Origin: an uncultured Acetatifactor sp.
GTDB lineage: Bacteria; Bacillota; Clostridia; Lachnospirales; Lachnospiraceae
DNA: 6,771 nucleotides
Direction of reading: 5' to 3'
Assembly (NCBI GenBank): GCA_910586435.1
Contig: CAJUGT010000178.1
Span: 1-6,771 of the forward strand
Every line of letters begins with the position of its first letter. Within the stretch, counting starts at the first letter, position 1. Positions 1 through 5,326 of the stretch are shown here, one piece after another. The notes beneath the pieces are model-generated. The model did not search any database. It was given only the letters and a program-made list of their open reading frames with translations, and was not told where the DNA came from. Made by a program: the position numbers and the translations under genes.

Positions 1-53
1 AAGGCACAGCACTTTGACTGCTGCAGTCGCTGGTTCGAATCCAGCTAGCCCTG
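1..53 (+). tRNA. tRNA-Gln (anticodon TTG), 5' part missing
   Basis: The window opens inside a tRNA. Visible are the anticodon arm (stem 7-11 with 19-23, loop CTTTGAC, anticodon TTG at 14-16), a five-base variable loop, the T arm (29-33 with 41-45 around TTCGAAT) and the 3' acceptor strand 46-52 with discriminator G at 53. The AAGGCAC stretch before the anticodon stem also matches tRNA-Gln. CCA is not encoded (CTG follows). The acceptor 5' strand and most of the D arm lie outside the window. The gene is the upstream member of a tRNA pair with tRNA-Lys, 46 nt away. Confidence 0.9.
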
Positions 54-99
54 CTGTCAGTTCAATCATTGTTCTGCAAGTTGGTAATTGTTATATTAT

Positions 100-172
100 G
101 GGACATTAGCTCAGGCGGTAGAGCACTTGACTTTTAATCAAGTTGTCTGGGGTTCGAATCCCCAATGTCTCA
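100..172 (+). tRNA. tRNA-Lys (anticodon TTT)
   Basis: A complete cloverleaf can be drawn. The acceptor stem is 100-106 with 165-171 (one G-T pair), the D arm is GCTC/GAGC, the anticodon stem is 126-130 with 138-142 around loop CTTTTAA (anticodon TTT at 133-135), and the T arm is TGGGG/CCCCA around TTCGAAT. The discriminator is A at 172 and CCA is not encoded. It lies 46 nt after tRNA-Gln with no promoter seen between, so the two are probably one transcript, ended by the hairpin at 180-220. Confidence 0.97.
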
Positions 173-179
173 TTACATG

Positions 180-220
180 TAGACTTTTTAACGGTCATTC
201 GTTAAAAAGTCTATTTTTTT
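180..220 (+). terminator. Intrinsic terminator of the tRNA-Gln/tRNA-Lys unit
   Basis: A perfect 14-bp stem (180-193 with 200-213, arm TAGACTTTTTAACG) with a six-base loop is followed directly by seven T residues (214-220). It starts 7 nt after the tRNA-Lys 3' end. This is a textbook rho-independent terminator. Confidence 0.95.
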
Positions 221-358
221 GCTGTTCTGGGGTGTACCATCAAAGTAGGCGGTTTATCCTATGCGCAGGAGATAACAGTCAATGGAAAAGTAGAGGACGG
301 GGACAAAGAGTGGTTAGTATTAATGACAGAAGATGGTAGTATACAAATGGTGAACTGA
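206..358 (+). pseudogene. C-terminal relic of an unrecognised protein gene
   Basis: From 206 to the TGA at 356-358 one frame is open and reads like real protein, ending ITVNGKVEDGDKEWLVLM then TEDGSIQMVN. The frame is closed upstream by TAA at 203-205, inside the tRNA-Lys terminator. No ATG, GTG or TTG lies before the late ATG at 323, and no ribosome binding site serves this frame, so it cannot be an intact gene. The acidic, balanced composition suggests the tail of a decayed or truncated gene whose 5' part was lost at the tRNA operon boundary. I do not recognise the family. It could also be a chance open frame of about 50 codons. Confidence 0.35.
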
Positions 359-420
359 GCCTTTCCTGGTGGCAATCCCATTTTCGCAGCTTCGTTGACA
401 GAGCGTATAACACACTACAC

Positions 421-475
421 TTTACAAGGAACTATACGCAGTCTGTTTCAGGGTCTGTGCGTAGTTCCTTGTAAA
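421..475. repeat. Long inverted repeat (hairpin) upstream of the sigma operon
   Basis: TTTACAAGGAACTA (421-434) is the exact reverse complement of 462-475. After a two-base bulge (TA, 435-436) the pairing continues as CGCA (437-440) with TGCG (458-461), giving about 18 bp around a 17-nt loop. No T run follows (CTGACCC), so it is not a standard terminator. It sits about 118 bp before the start codon at 593 and could be a dispersed palindromic repeat, a relic of a miniature mobile element, or a structured leader. The rest of 359-592 holds no gene. A TATAAT at 510-515 lacks a convincing -35 box at the right distance. Confidence 0.75.
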
Positions 476-592
476 CTGACCCAAAGTACATTGCGAAGGA
501 TAAAAAATTTATAATCAGTGAATGGATTCAGCTTTGATAATCGTATTAATAGTGAAGTCAAAAATGGCTAATAAACATAACGGAGGATCATC

Positions 593-1123
593 ATGAGAAA
601 AGTATTTCTGGGAGCTTTGGCAATAGTTTTTGCGTTATCAGCAGGTGTGTCGACTGCGTTTGCTGCGGGACTTGAGAGCGGACGATGTTTCGTGGACGTG
701 GATGGTGATGGTGTCTGTGACAATGCCGGCAGCATGTGTATTTATGCGGATGCGGATGGAGATAGTGTCTGCGACGTCTGCGGTACAAGTCATGGAAACT
801 GTCTGACTGGGGACGAAGGGGGCTTTGTGGATGCGGATGGAGACGGAGTTTGTGACAATTGTGGCATTTATCACTGGTGCAATATGGCTGGCAGTGGCGC
901 AAATTATGTGGACGCAGACGGAGATGGAGTCTGTGACAATTATACGCTCGGTCAAGGCAGAGGAAATGGACGGGGGAACGGCTCCAAAGCCGGATGTGGC
1001 AGGAACTACGTGGATGAGGACGGAGACGGTATCTGTGATAACTATGCATCCGGCCAAGGCGGTTACGGACGCAGCGCCCAATGTGGACGCGGAAATGGTT
1101 TCCGGGGCGGGCGAGGAAGGTAA
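593..1123 (+). CDS. Secreted Cys-rich protein with five DxDGDGxCD (EF-hand/TSP3-like) repeats
   Basis: This 176-residue protein has a signal peptide: MRK, a hydrophobic stretch to about residue 20, and an AFA site that predicts cleavage after residue 24. The mature part carries five copies of a 12-residue motif (F/Y)VDxDGDGVCDN, at residues 33-44, 51-62, 78-89, 105-116 and 139-150. The acidic residues at motif loop positions 1, 3, 5 and 9 resemble the calcium loops of EF-hands and thrombospondin type-3 repeats, so extracellular Ca2+ binding is a reasonable inference. There are 13 cysteines, including CxxC pairs at 60/63 and 87/90, and the region from about 119 is rich in Gly, Arg and Asn. Start: GGAGG at 582-586, 6 nt before the ATG. 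It is the first gene of an operon; the sigma gene starts 14 nt after its stop. No named family is recognised. The long open frames on the opposite strand here are by-products of the repeats. Confidence 0.85.
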   Translation: MRKVFLGALAIVFALSAGVSTAFAAGLESGRCFVDVDGDGVCDNAGSMCIYADADGDSVCDVCGTSHGNCLTGDEGGFVDADGDGVCDNCGIYHWCNMAGSGANYVDADGDGVCDNYTLGQGRGNGRGNGSKAGCGRNYVDEDGDGICDNYASGQGGYGRSAQCGRGNGFRGGRGR

Positions 1124-1137
1124 TAAAAGGAACCATT

Positions 1138-1623
1138 ATGCGGAGCGAGCAGGATACAATCAGAGCCATTGAACGGTATTCCGATACTGTTCGGCGGCTT
1201 TGCATGGTACATTTAAAGAATGATGCTGACACCGAGGACATATTTCAAACAGTGTTTCTGAAATATGTCCTTAGTTCCGTTTCTTTTGAAAATGATGAAC
1301 ATGAAAAGGCATGGTTTATCAGAGTTACCATCAACGCCTGCAAAGATTTGCTGAAAAATTTTTTCCGCAGTCATACTATGTCATTAGATGAAATTATCCA
1401 ACAACCATCAAAGTTACCCACAGATTACAGAGATGTTTGGGAAGCCGTATTTTCACTTCCACAGAAATATCGAGATGTTGTATATCTGCATTATTTTGAG
1501 GATTACACTGCTCCGCAGATCAGCAGTATTTTGGGCAAAAATGTGAATACAATCTATACGCTCCTGACTCGTTCCAAACAGATGTTAAGGGAAAAGCTGG
1601 GAGGTGGTTATGAATATGAATAA
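1138..1623 (+). CDS. ECF-type RNA polymerase sigma factor
   Basis: This 161-residue protein has the two-domain layout of extracytoplasmic-function sigma factors. Region 2 spans about residues 8-75, with DADTEDIFQTVFLKYV for core binding and HEKAWFIRVTINACKDLLKN for -10 recognition. A short linker follows, then region 4 at about 98-155, with the helix-turn-helix TAPQISSILGKNVNTIYTLL and the closing SKQMLREKL. It would direct RNA polymerase to a small regulon under control of the anti-sigma factor encoded next. The ATG at 1138 is preferred because AAAAGG ends 7 nt upstream; the same frame is open from 1081, but that extension lies inside the upstream gene and has no ribosome binding site. The 3' end overlaps the anti-sigma gene by 14 nt, pointing to coupled translation. 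Its subgroup and target promoter cannot be read from the sequence. Confidence 0.93.
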   Translation: MRSEQDTIRAIERYSDTVRRLCMVHLKNDADTEDIFQTVFLKYVLSSVSFENDEHEKAWFIRVTINACKDLLKNFFRSHTMSLDEIIQQPSKLPTDYRDVWEAVFSLPQKYRDVVYLHYFEDYTAPQISSILGKNVNTIYTLLTRSKQMLREKLGGGYEYE

Positions 1624-2407
1624 GACATTTAAGAATCTCTTCGGCTCGATACAGGCAGAGGAAGAATTAAAGGACCGGACCAAAGCATTTCTTGAAAAGA
1701 GAACACTGGGATATAGCAAAGTGAAAGCAGAAACGCATAAATATCACCTTTATGCTGCGGTATGCGCATGTTTCCTGTTTATGCTGTTTGGCGGATACTG
1801 GCTTTACTTTACCCCCATAGCGGAAATCAGCATTGACATAAACCCCTCCATTGAAATGAGCATCAACCGGTTTGACAGGGTGATTTCTGTGAGTGATTTT
1901 AACCAGGATGGACAGGAGCTTTCCAGTACGCTTCATATAAAATACAAGAATTACATGGATGCTGTAAAACTGATATTAAATCATAAAACCATAGCGTTAC
2001 TGCTGGCTGACAATGAAATTATGACAATTACAGTTATTGGTCCGGACAGACAGCAATCCGCCAAGATTCTTTCGGAGGTCGAAGTATGCGCAAGAGAACA
2101 CAGCAATACTTATTGTTATGCTGCGTCATCGGAAGAGGTTGCCGCCGCCCATGAAATGGGGCTTTCGTGCGGGAAATATAGGGCTTTTTTGGAATTGCAG
2201 GCTCTTGCGCCAAATGTTACTCCTGAAACAGTGGGGGGAATGACAATGAGAGAAATCAGGGAGTTAATCAACAGTCTATCGGGTGACAGTGAGAATGATA
2301 CATTCTTAAACCATAACCAGGGAAATTGGCATCATGGACATGGGGCCGGTCGTGGAAGCGGGTGGAGAAACAGAAGAATGGAACAGCAGAATCAACAGAG
2401 CGAATAA
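1610..2407 (+). CDS. RsgI-like membrane anti-sigma factor
   Basis: This 265-residue single-pass membrane protein has a cytoplasmic segment of about 45 residues that should hold the sigma factor, a transmembrane helix at about 47-68 and an outer domain that begins AEISIDINPSIEMSINRFDR (71-90). That is the signature of the middle domain of RsgI-type anti-sigma factors, in which the Asn-Pro bond (here 78-79) is the reported self-cleavage site. A second conserved block, SCGKYRAFLELQ, lies at 186-197, followed by MREIRELI at 213-220. The last 35 residues are rich in Gly, His, Arg, Asn and Gln and are probably disordered. Start: GGAGG at 1600-1604 is 5 nt before the ATG at 1610; the in-frame ATG at 1616 (11 nt) is the alternative. 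By analogy, release of the cleaved outer part followed by membrane proteolysis would free the sigma factor. No carbohydrate-binding or enzyme domain, common on RsgI proteins, is present. Confidence 0.88.
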   Translation: MNMNKTFKNLFGSIQAEEELKDRTKAFLEKRTLGYSKVKAETHKYHLYAAVCACFLFMLFGGYWLYFTPIAEISIDINPSIEMSINRFDRVISVSDFNQDGQELSSTLHIKYKNYMDAVKLILNHKTIALLLADNEIMTITVIGPDRQQSAKILSEVEVCAREHSNTYCYAASSEEVAAAHEMGLSCGKYRAFLELQALAPNVTPETVGGMTMREIRELINSLSGDSENDTFLNHNQGNWHHGHGAGRGSGWRNRRMEQQNQQSE

Positions 2408-2412
2408 AATGC

Positions 2413-2437
2413 GGGGGCTGTTCTCAGGCCCCTTGTT
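2413..2437 (+). terminator. Weak GC-rich hairpin after the anti-sigma gene
   Basis: GGGGCT (2414-2419) pairs with GGCCCC (2427-2432), one pair being T-G, with a 7-nt loop, starting 7 nt after the stop codon. Only a weak T stretch follows (TTGTT), so termination here alone may be partial; the stronger hairpin at 2481 probably completes it. Confidence 0.45.
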
Positions 2438-2480
2438 GGCAGTCTGTTCCACCATTTGTAGTATAGAATCCTAATAAAGT

Positions 2481-2516
2481 ATCAAGACCATCGGCTTAGT
2501 CGGTGGTCTTGATTTT
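2481..2516. terminator. Bidirectional terminator between convergent genes
   Basis: ATCAAGACCATCG (2481-2493) pairs with CGGTGGTCTTGAT (2501-2513) over 13 bp with one G-T pair and a 7-nt loop. On the plus strand it runs into TTTT (2513-2516). On the minus strand it is followed by ACTTTATTAG, so it can also end the convergent PH-domain gene at 2537-2920. Confidence 0.8.
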
Positions 2517-2536
2517 GGACAAAAATATTTGTAAGG

Positions 2537-2920
2537 TTATTTTATTACGTATTCAGAAATTGTTCTGCCGATTTTGCCAATATCCACATTTCCTTTAAAC
2601 TCAAAAGTGGCGACGAAACCGTTGGAAAACATTAAGATTAATTCGGAGTCCGAAATCAGTTCTCCAAAGCCCGGTGTCTGTATGGTGAAAAATTCAATTT
2701 TTGAGTAGGGCATGGAGGCAAAGGATTTTCTCGTGCCTGTCAGACCCTGTATATCAATGGCAATTATGCGTTTGTTTGTGAATATCAGTTGGTCACGAAT
2801 GGTTTTGAATGCAGAGATAACATTCTCATCCAGAACAAGTAATCCTTTGACTTCATCTCGAACGGCACTAAGTTCAATGGGCTTTAAATCCCACACGGAA
2901 TCTTTGTTGAAATTAATCAT
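2537..2920 (-). CDS. Bacterial PH-domain protein (bPH_1 type)
   Basis: This 127-residue protein has no signal peptide or membrane segment and spans a single bacterial pleckstrin-homology-like domain. The typical run is visible: acidic N-terminal region, then DENVISAFKTIRDQLIFTNK (31-50), RIIAIDIQGLTGTRKSFASM (51-70), PYSKIEFF, a SDSELILMFSNG strand pair and the closing ISEYVI helix. The family (Pfam bPH_1, also called DUF1696) is widespread in Firmicutes and its biochemical role is poorly known. The length is normal for a one-domain member. A perfect AGGAGG (2928-2933 on the plus strand) lies 7 nt before the ATG. It is a single-gene unit, convergent with the sigma operon and divergent from the MATE gene, so no partner is implied by context. 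Confidence 0.9.
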   Translation of the reverse strand: MINFNKDSVWDLKPIELSAVRDEVKGLLVLDENVISAFKTIRDQLIFTNKRIIAIDIQGLTGTRKSFASMPYSKIEFFTIQTPGFGELISDSELILMFSNGFVATFEFKGNVDIGKIGRTISEYVIK

Positions 2921-2944
2921 ATATAATCCTCCTGCTTATAAAAG

Positions 2945-2972
2945 TGTGTATACCTTCCTCTTTGGTTGTCAA
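2945..2972 (-). promoter_or_regulatory. Possible promoter of the PH-domain gene
   Basis: Read on the minus strand, a perfect -35 box TTGACA occupies 2972-2967. The possible -10 boxes are TACACA (2950-2945, 16-nt spacer) or TATACA (2952-2947, only 14 nt). Neither is a good match at ideal spacing, so only the -35 is strong. The 8-bp palindrome at 2980-2999 lies just upstream of it. Confidence 0.35.
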
Positions 2973-2979
2973 TTCAGTA

Positions 2980-2999
2980 TTTGGAAGTTTACTTCCAAA
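2980..2999. repeat. Small perfect palindrome upstream of the PH-domain gene
   Basis: TTTGGAAG (2980-2987) and CTTCCAAA (2992-2999) are exact reverse complements around TTTA. The element sits 7 bp beyond the TTGACA box of the minus-strand gene, where an activator or repressor could bind. A role as an operator is inference only; it could equally be an RNA hairpin or chance. Confidence 0.5.
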
Positions 3000-3135
3000 C
3001 GTTTGCGCCTGGCTTATTTCCAGCCTTTTACTGTAATGCTCTCTCGGAGAGAGGAATGTATAGCCGAATCTTTGGTGTAATTTCATTCTATATCAGAACC
3101 CTCTGGAAAGCAAGTATAAAATGCGTCAAGTCAGG

Positions 3136-3310
3136 TATGGGCTGTATTGCGGAGTTTAAATAGTAGGCTGTACTACAGAGCTTAGGAAATGGCGTGTATT
3201 GCAGAGTTTAGGAAGAGGTGTTCATTGCAGAGTTTAGGAAATGGTGTGCTGCGGAGTTTAGGAAGTGATATGTTGGCAAAGCTTAAGAAGTGGTATGCAT
3301 AGCAAAGTTA
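3136..3310. repeat. Seven degenerate ~26-bp tandem repeats
   Basis: A unit close to ATGGTGTATTGCAGAGTTTA followed by GGAA recurs with starts near 3136, 3161, 3189, 3215, 3241, 3265 and 3290. Unit lengths run from 21 to 28 bp. The best conserved core is GCAGAGTTTAGGAA, exact in units 3 and 4 (3201-3214 and 3227-3240) and one base off in unit 5 (GCGGAGTTTAGGAA). The outer units are more diverged (GCAAAGCTTAAGAA, GCAAAGTTA). Unit length is not a multiple of three and varies, so it is not a coding repeat. It looks like an ageing minisatellite. Confidence 0.8.
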
Positions 3311-3497
3311 TAATCTTCAATTAGGTTTTTACATTGAAATGTATAAATTCATCAGAAGTTGACCGTCATAATGCAGGCTATTTAGGATAAAATACCTTGT
3401 TTATTGTATCAATTCGTCTCGAAATTGTGTATGCAATAAGTAAAATATTTCATGATTTTACCAAAAGACTAATTGCAGAAAGTTAAAAGGTGTCCAC

Positions 3498-3526
3498 TTG
3501 ACAGAAAATAAGAGCTTGGATATAAT
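3498..3526 (+). promoter_or_regulatory. Consensus sigma-A promoter of the MATE gene
   Basis: TTGACA (3498-3503), a 17-nt spacer and TATAAT (3521-3526) match the housekeeping consensus at all twelve positions. Transcription should start near 3532-3534, leaving a leader of about 190 nt before the MATE start codon. A perfect promoter with so long a leader leaves room for control after initiation. Confidence 0.9.
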
Positions 3527-3529
3527 AGC

Positions 3530-3568
3530 AGTCAGTCTGTGCTCAAAAGATTGACTATTGGATTTTGA
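3530..3568 (+). promoter_or_regulatory. Mutually exclusive hairpins at the start of the MATE leader
   Basis: AGTCAGTC (3530-3537) can pair with GATTGACT (3549-3556), 8 bp with one G-U. Alternatively TCAAAA (3543-3548), inside that loop, can pair with TTTTGA (3563-3568). If transcription starts after about 3532, the first hairpin loses its outer pairs. The leader does not match any riboswitch class I can recall, and no terminator hairpin is seen in it. Confidence 0.25.
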
Positions 3569-3639
3569 TGGGGCAGAAAAGTTTTGTGTGTATGGAAGAT
3601 TGCGGTCTGAGGGAAATATCCTCTGGGAAGTGTTTTTAA
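3568..3639 (+). CDS. Possible leader peptide, 23 residues
   Basis: In the MATE leader an ATG opens a short frame, MGQKSFVCMEDCGLREISSG then KCF, ending in TAA at 3637-3639, 84 nt before the MATE start. The only upstream Shine-Dalgarno-like bases are a weak GGA (3560-3562). Upstream peptides that control drug-efflux genes by ribosome stalling are known, but nothing here proves translation. It may be chance. Confidence 0.2.
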   Translation: MGQKSFVCMEDCGLREISSGKCF

Positions 3640-3723
3640 AGCAGTTCATGAGGTGAGCTGTAGAGTCCAGGGGGGTTTTGAACAGGATTTACGTATACTT
3701 GCGGGATAAAGGAGGAGATGCAA

Positions 3724-5106
3724 ATGGAAAAGGTAAGAAATGTACAATCTGAAAATAAAATGGGTGTGATGCCCATTAATAAGCTCTTGATTTCCATGTC
3801 CCTGCCCATGATGATTTCCATGTTGGTTCAGGCGCTTTATAACATTGTTGACAGTATCTTTGTCTCTCGGATTAACGAGTATGCGCTGAGGGCGGTTTCG
3901 CTGGCGTTTCCCATCCAGAGTCTGATGATTGCGGTGTCTGTGGGTACTGCGGTAGGAATCAACGCATTTTTGTCCCGCACACTTGGGGAAAAGGAATTTG
4001 AGAAGGCCAATACAATTGCAGTCAACGGTATTTTTATCGAATTAGTGAGTTACTTTCTTTTTGCGTTAATCGGCATTTTTGTAAGCCGTCCCTTTTTTGT
4101 CAGTCAGACTTCAATTGTGGAAGTTCAGGAATACGGAACGGTATATCTTACCATATGTTGTACGGCGGGCATTGGTATTTTCATGCAGACTGCGTTTGAG
4201 AGATTGTTGCAGTCAACGGGCAAAACCTTTCATGCCATGATTACCCAGGGAGTGGGGGCAATTATCAACCTGATTCTGGACCCCATATTGATTTTCGGCG
4301 CTTTTGGTCTGCCGGCCATGGGTGTTGCCGGAGCGGCTACGGCAACAGTTCTTGGGCAGATGGTGGCAGCAGTGATGGCCATTGGGTTTAACCTGAAATT
4401 TAACAAAGACATTCACATATCATTTTCCGGATTCAGACCTAATAAAGGGCTTATAGCCAATATCTATAAAGTGGGCATTCCATCCATTATAATGCAGGCC
4501 ATTGGTTCGGTTATGACTTATGGCATGAATCTGATTTTAGAGGCGTTTGGCGCAGCGCAGACAGTATTTGGCATATATTTCAAACTTCAGAGCTTTATTT
4601 TTATGCCTATATTTGGGCTGAACAATGGCATGGTGCCTATTATTGCTTATAACTTTGGCGCAGGAAGCAGAGAACGTGTGGTGAGGACAATGAAGAGCAG
4701 TATTATGTACGCTGTCTGTATTATGATGGTGGGACTGACAGTGATGGAACTGGCCCCGGCGCAGTTAATAGGGCTATTTGACGCGGATGCCACATCGGAA
4801 CTGTTGGTAATAGGGATTCCTGCTCTTAGGACAATTTGTCTGAGCTTTTGTTTTGCGGGTTATTGTATTGTGGTGGGAAGTGTGTTTCAGGCATTGGGAA
4901 ATGGCGTATACAGTATGATTGTTTCTATTGCCAGACAGTTGTGTGTTCTTTTGCCGGTTGCCTGGTTATTTTCCTTAAGCGGTAATGTGAACCTGATATG
5001 GTGGGCATTTCCCATAGCGGAACTTGCGAGTCTGGGTATGAGCACATTTTTCCTGGTACGGATTTATAAAAAGATTATCAGTCATATAGGAGAAGGGAAG
5101 AGTTAA
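3724..5106 (+). CDS. MATE-family efflux transporter
   Basis: This 460-residue membrane protein has about twelve transmembrane helices and the usual length of the family. The first half carries the typical block LPMMISMLVQALYNIVDSIF (28-47) followed by VSRI, then AVSLAFPIQSLMIAVSVG (58-75) and the loop LSRTLGEKE. The matching pseudo-symmetric half starts near YKVGIPSIIMQAIG and continues with FGLNNGMVPIIAYNFGAGSR. MATE proteins export cationic drugs or metabolites in exchange for Na+ or H+; the substrate cannot be told from sequence. The ATG at 3724 is chosen because GGAGG (3711-3715) lies 8 nt upstream; the in-frame ATG at 3718 would be only 2 nt away. It is transcribed from the promoter at 3498. 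No terminator is visible between its stop and the tRNA-Leu promoter. Confidence 0.95.
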   Translation: MEKVRNVQSENKMGVMPINKLLISMSLPMMISMLVQALYNIVDSIFVSRINEYALRAVSLAFPIQSLMIAVSVGTAVGINAFLSRTLGEKEFEKANTIAVNGIFIELVSYFLFALIGIFVSRPFFVSQTSIVEVQEYGTVYLTICCTAGIGIFMQTAFERLLQSTGKTFHAMITQGVGAIINLILDPILIFGAFGLPAMGVAGAATATVLGQMVAAVMAIGFNLKFNKDIHISFSGFRPNKGLIANIYKVGIPSIIMQAIGSVMTYGMNLILEAFGAAQTVFGIYFKLQSFIFMPIFGLNNGMVPIIAYNFGAGSRERVVRTMKSSIMYAVCIMMVGLTVMELAPAQLIGLFDADATSELLVIGIPALRTICLSFCFAGYCIVVGSVFQALGNGVYSMIVSIARQLCVLLPVAWLFSLSGNVNLIWWAFPIAELASLGMSTFFLVRIYKKIISHIGEGKS

Positions 5107-5120
5107 TGGTGCTGAAATGC

Positions 5121-5149
5121 TTGACAAGAATTGGGGAGAAAGGTATAAT
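5121..5149 (+). promoter_or_regulatory. Consensus sigma-A promoter of tRNA-Leu
   Basis: TTGACA (5121-5126), a 17-nt spacer and TATAAT (5144-5149) match the consensus fully, 14 nt after the MATE stop. A start near 5156 gives a precursor with a 5' leader of about 78 nt before the tRNA at 5234. Confidence 0.92.
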
Positions 5150-5233
5150 ACAGATAATCTGCTGTGGTGAAGAGCGGCTGCGCAAATGAAGTGGAATGAG
5201 CATGCCAGGAAGTCATTGTAGAGAAAATGGTAT

Positions 5234-5314
5234 GCGGATATGGCGGAATTGGCAGACGCGATAGATTTAGGTTCTATTGTCCAAGACGTGCAGGTTCAAG
5301 TCCTGTTATCCGCA
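5234..5314 (+). tRNA. tRNA-Leu (anticodon TAG)
   Basis: This is a class II tRNA of 81 nt. The acceptor stem GCGGATA (5234-5240) pairs exactly with TATCCGC (5307-5313), with discriminator A at 5314 and no encoded CCA. The anticodon stem ATAGA/TCTAT encloses loop TTTAGGT, so the anticodon is TAG (5268-5270), reading CUN leucine codons. A variable arm (TGTC-CAA-GACG) and a T arm with TTCAAGT follow. Its 3' end faces the truncated integrase at 5460, a usual arrangement when an element has integrated at a tRNA. Confidence 0.96.
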
Positions 5315-5326
5315 GGATGTGACGGC

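Larger units (their letters stand above)
2934..3723. other. Long intergenic region between divergent genes
   Basis: About 790 bp without a convincing gene. It holds, in order, the minus-strand promoter region and palindrome (2945-2999), a short CTCTCT/AGAGAG hairpin (3039-3053), a degenerate tandem repeat (3136-3310), an AT-rich stretch with nothing recognised (3311-3497), and the promoter and leader of the MATE gene (3498-3723). Open frames here are short and lack both ribosome binding sites and family-like composition. Confidence 0.7.

Noticed and set aside
88..339. 83-codon frame on the plus strand starting before tRNA-Lys
   Set aside because: It runs straight through the tRNA-Lys gene and its terminator and has no family-like sequence.
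395..421. TTGACA (395-400) as a promoter for the sigma operon
   Set aside because: The only -10-like match (TACACT at 416-421) has a 15-nt spacer and poor sequence, and the start would fall inside the hairpin arm.
591..1241. Long minus-strand frames opposite the repeat protein, rich in His and Arg
   Set aside because: They mirror the Asp/Gly repeat codons of the real gene, which has a signal peptide and ribosome binding site; the minus-strand frames have neither.
2513..2531. TGGACAAAAATATT resembles the minus strand near 5424-5440 (TGGACAAAAAATATT)
   Set aside because: The match is about 15 AT-rich bases with a one-base length difference; it is too short and simple to call paired attachment sites.
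3136..3310. The tandem repeats as a CRISPR array
   Set aside because: Units adjoin with no unique spacers, lengths vary from 21 to 28 bp, and no cas gene is near.
3723..3724. The MATE leader as a known riboswitch (TPP, FMN, guanidine or purine class)
   Set aside because: CTGAG and AAAGGAGG fragments are present, but none of the conserved cores of these classes can be assembled by eye.
3458..3821. Two minus-strand frames of about 60 codons over the MATE leader
   Set aside because: They overlap a perfect plus-strand promoter and the MATE start, and show no ribosome binding site or recognisable family.
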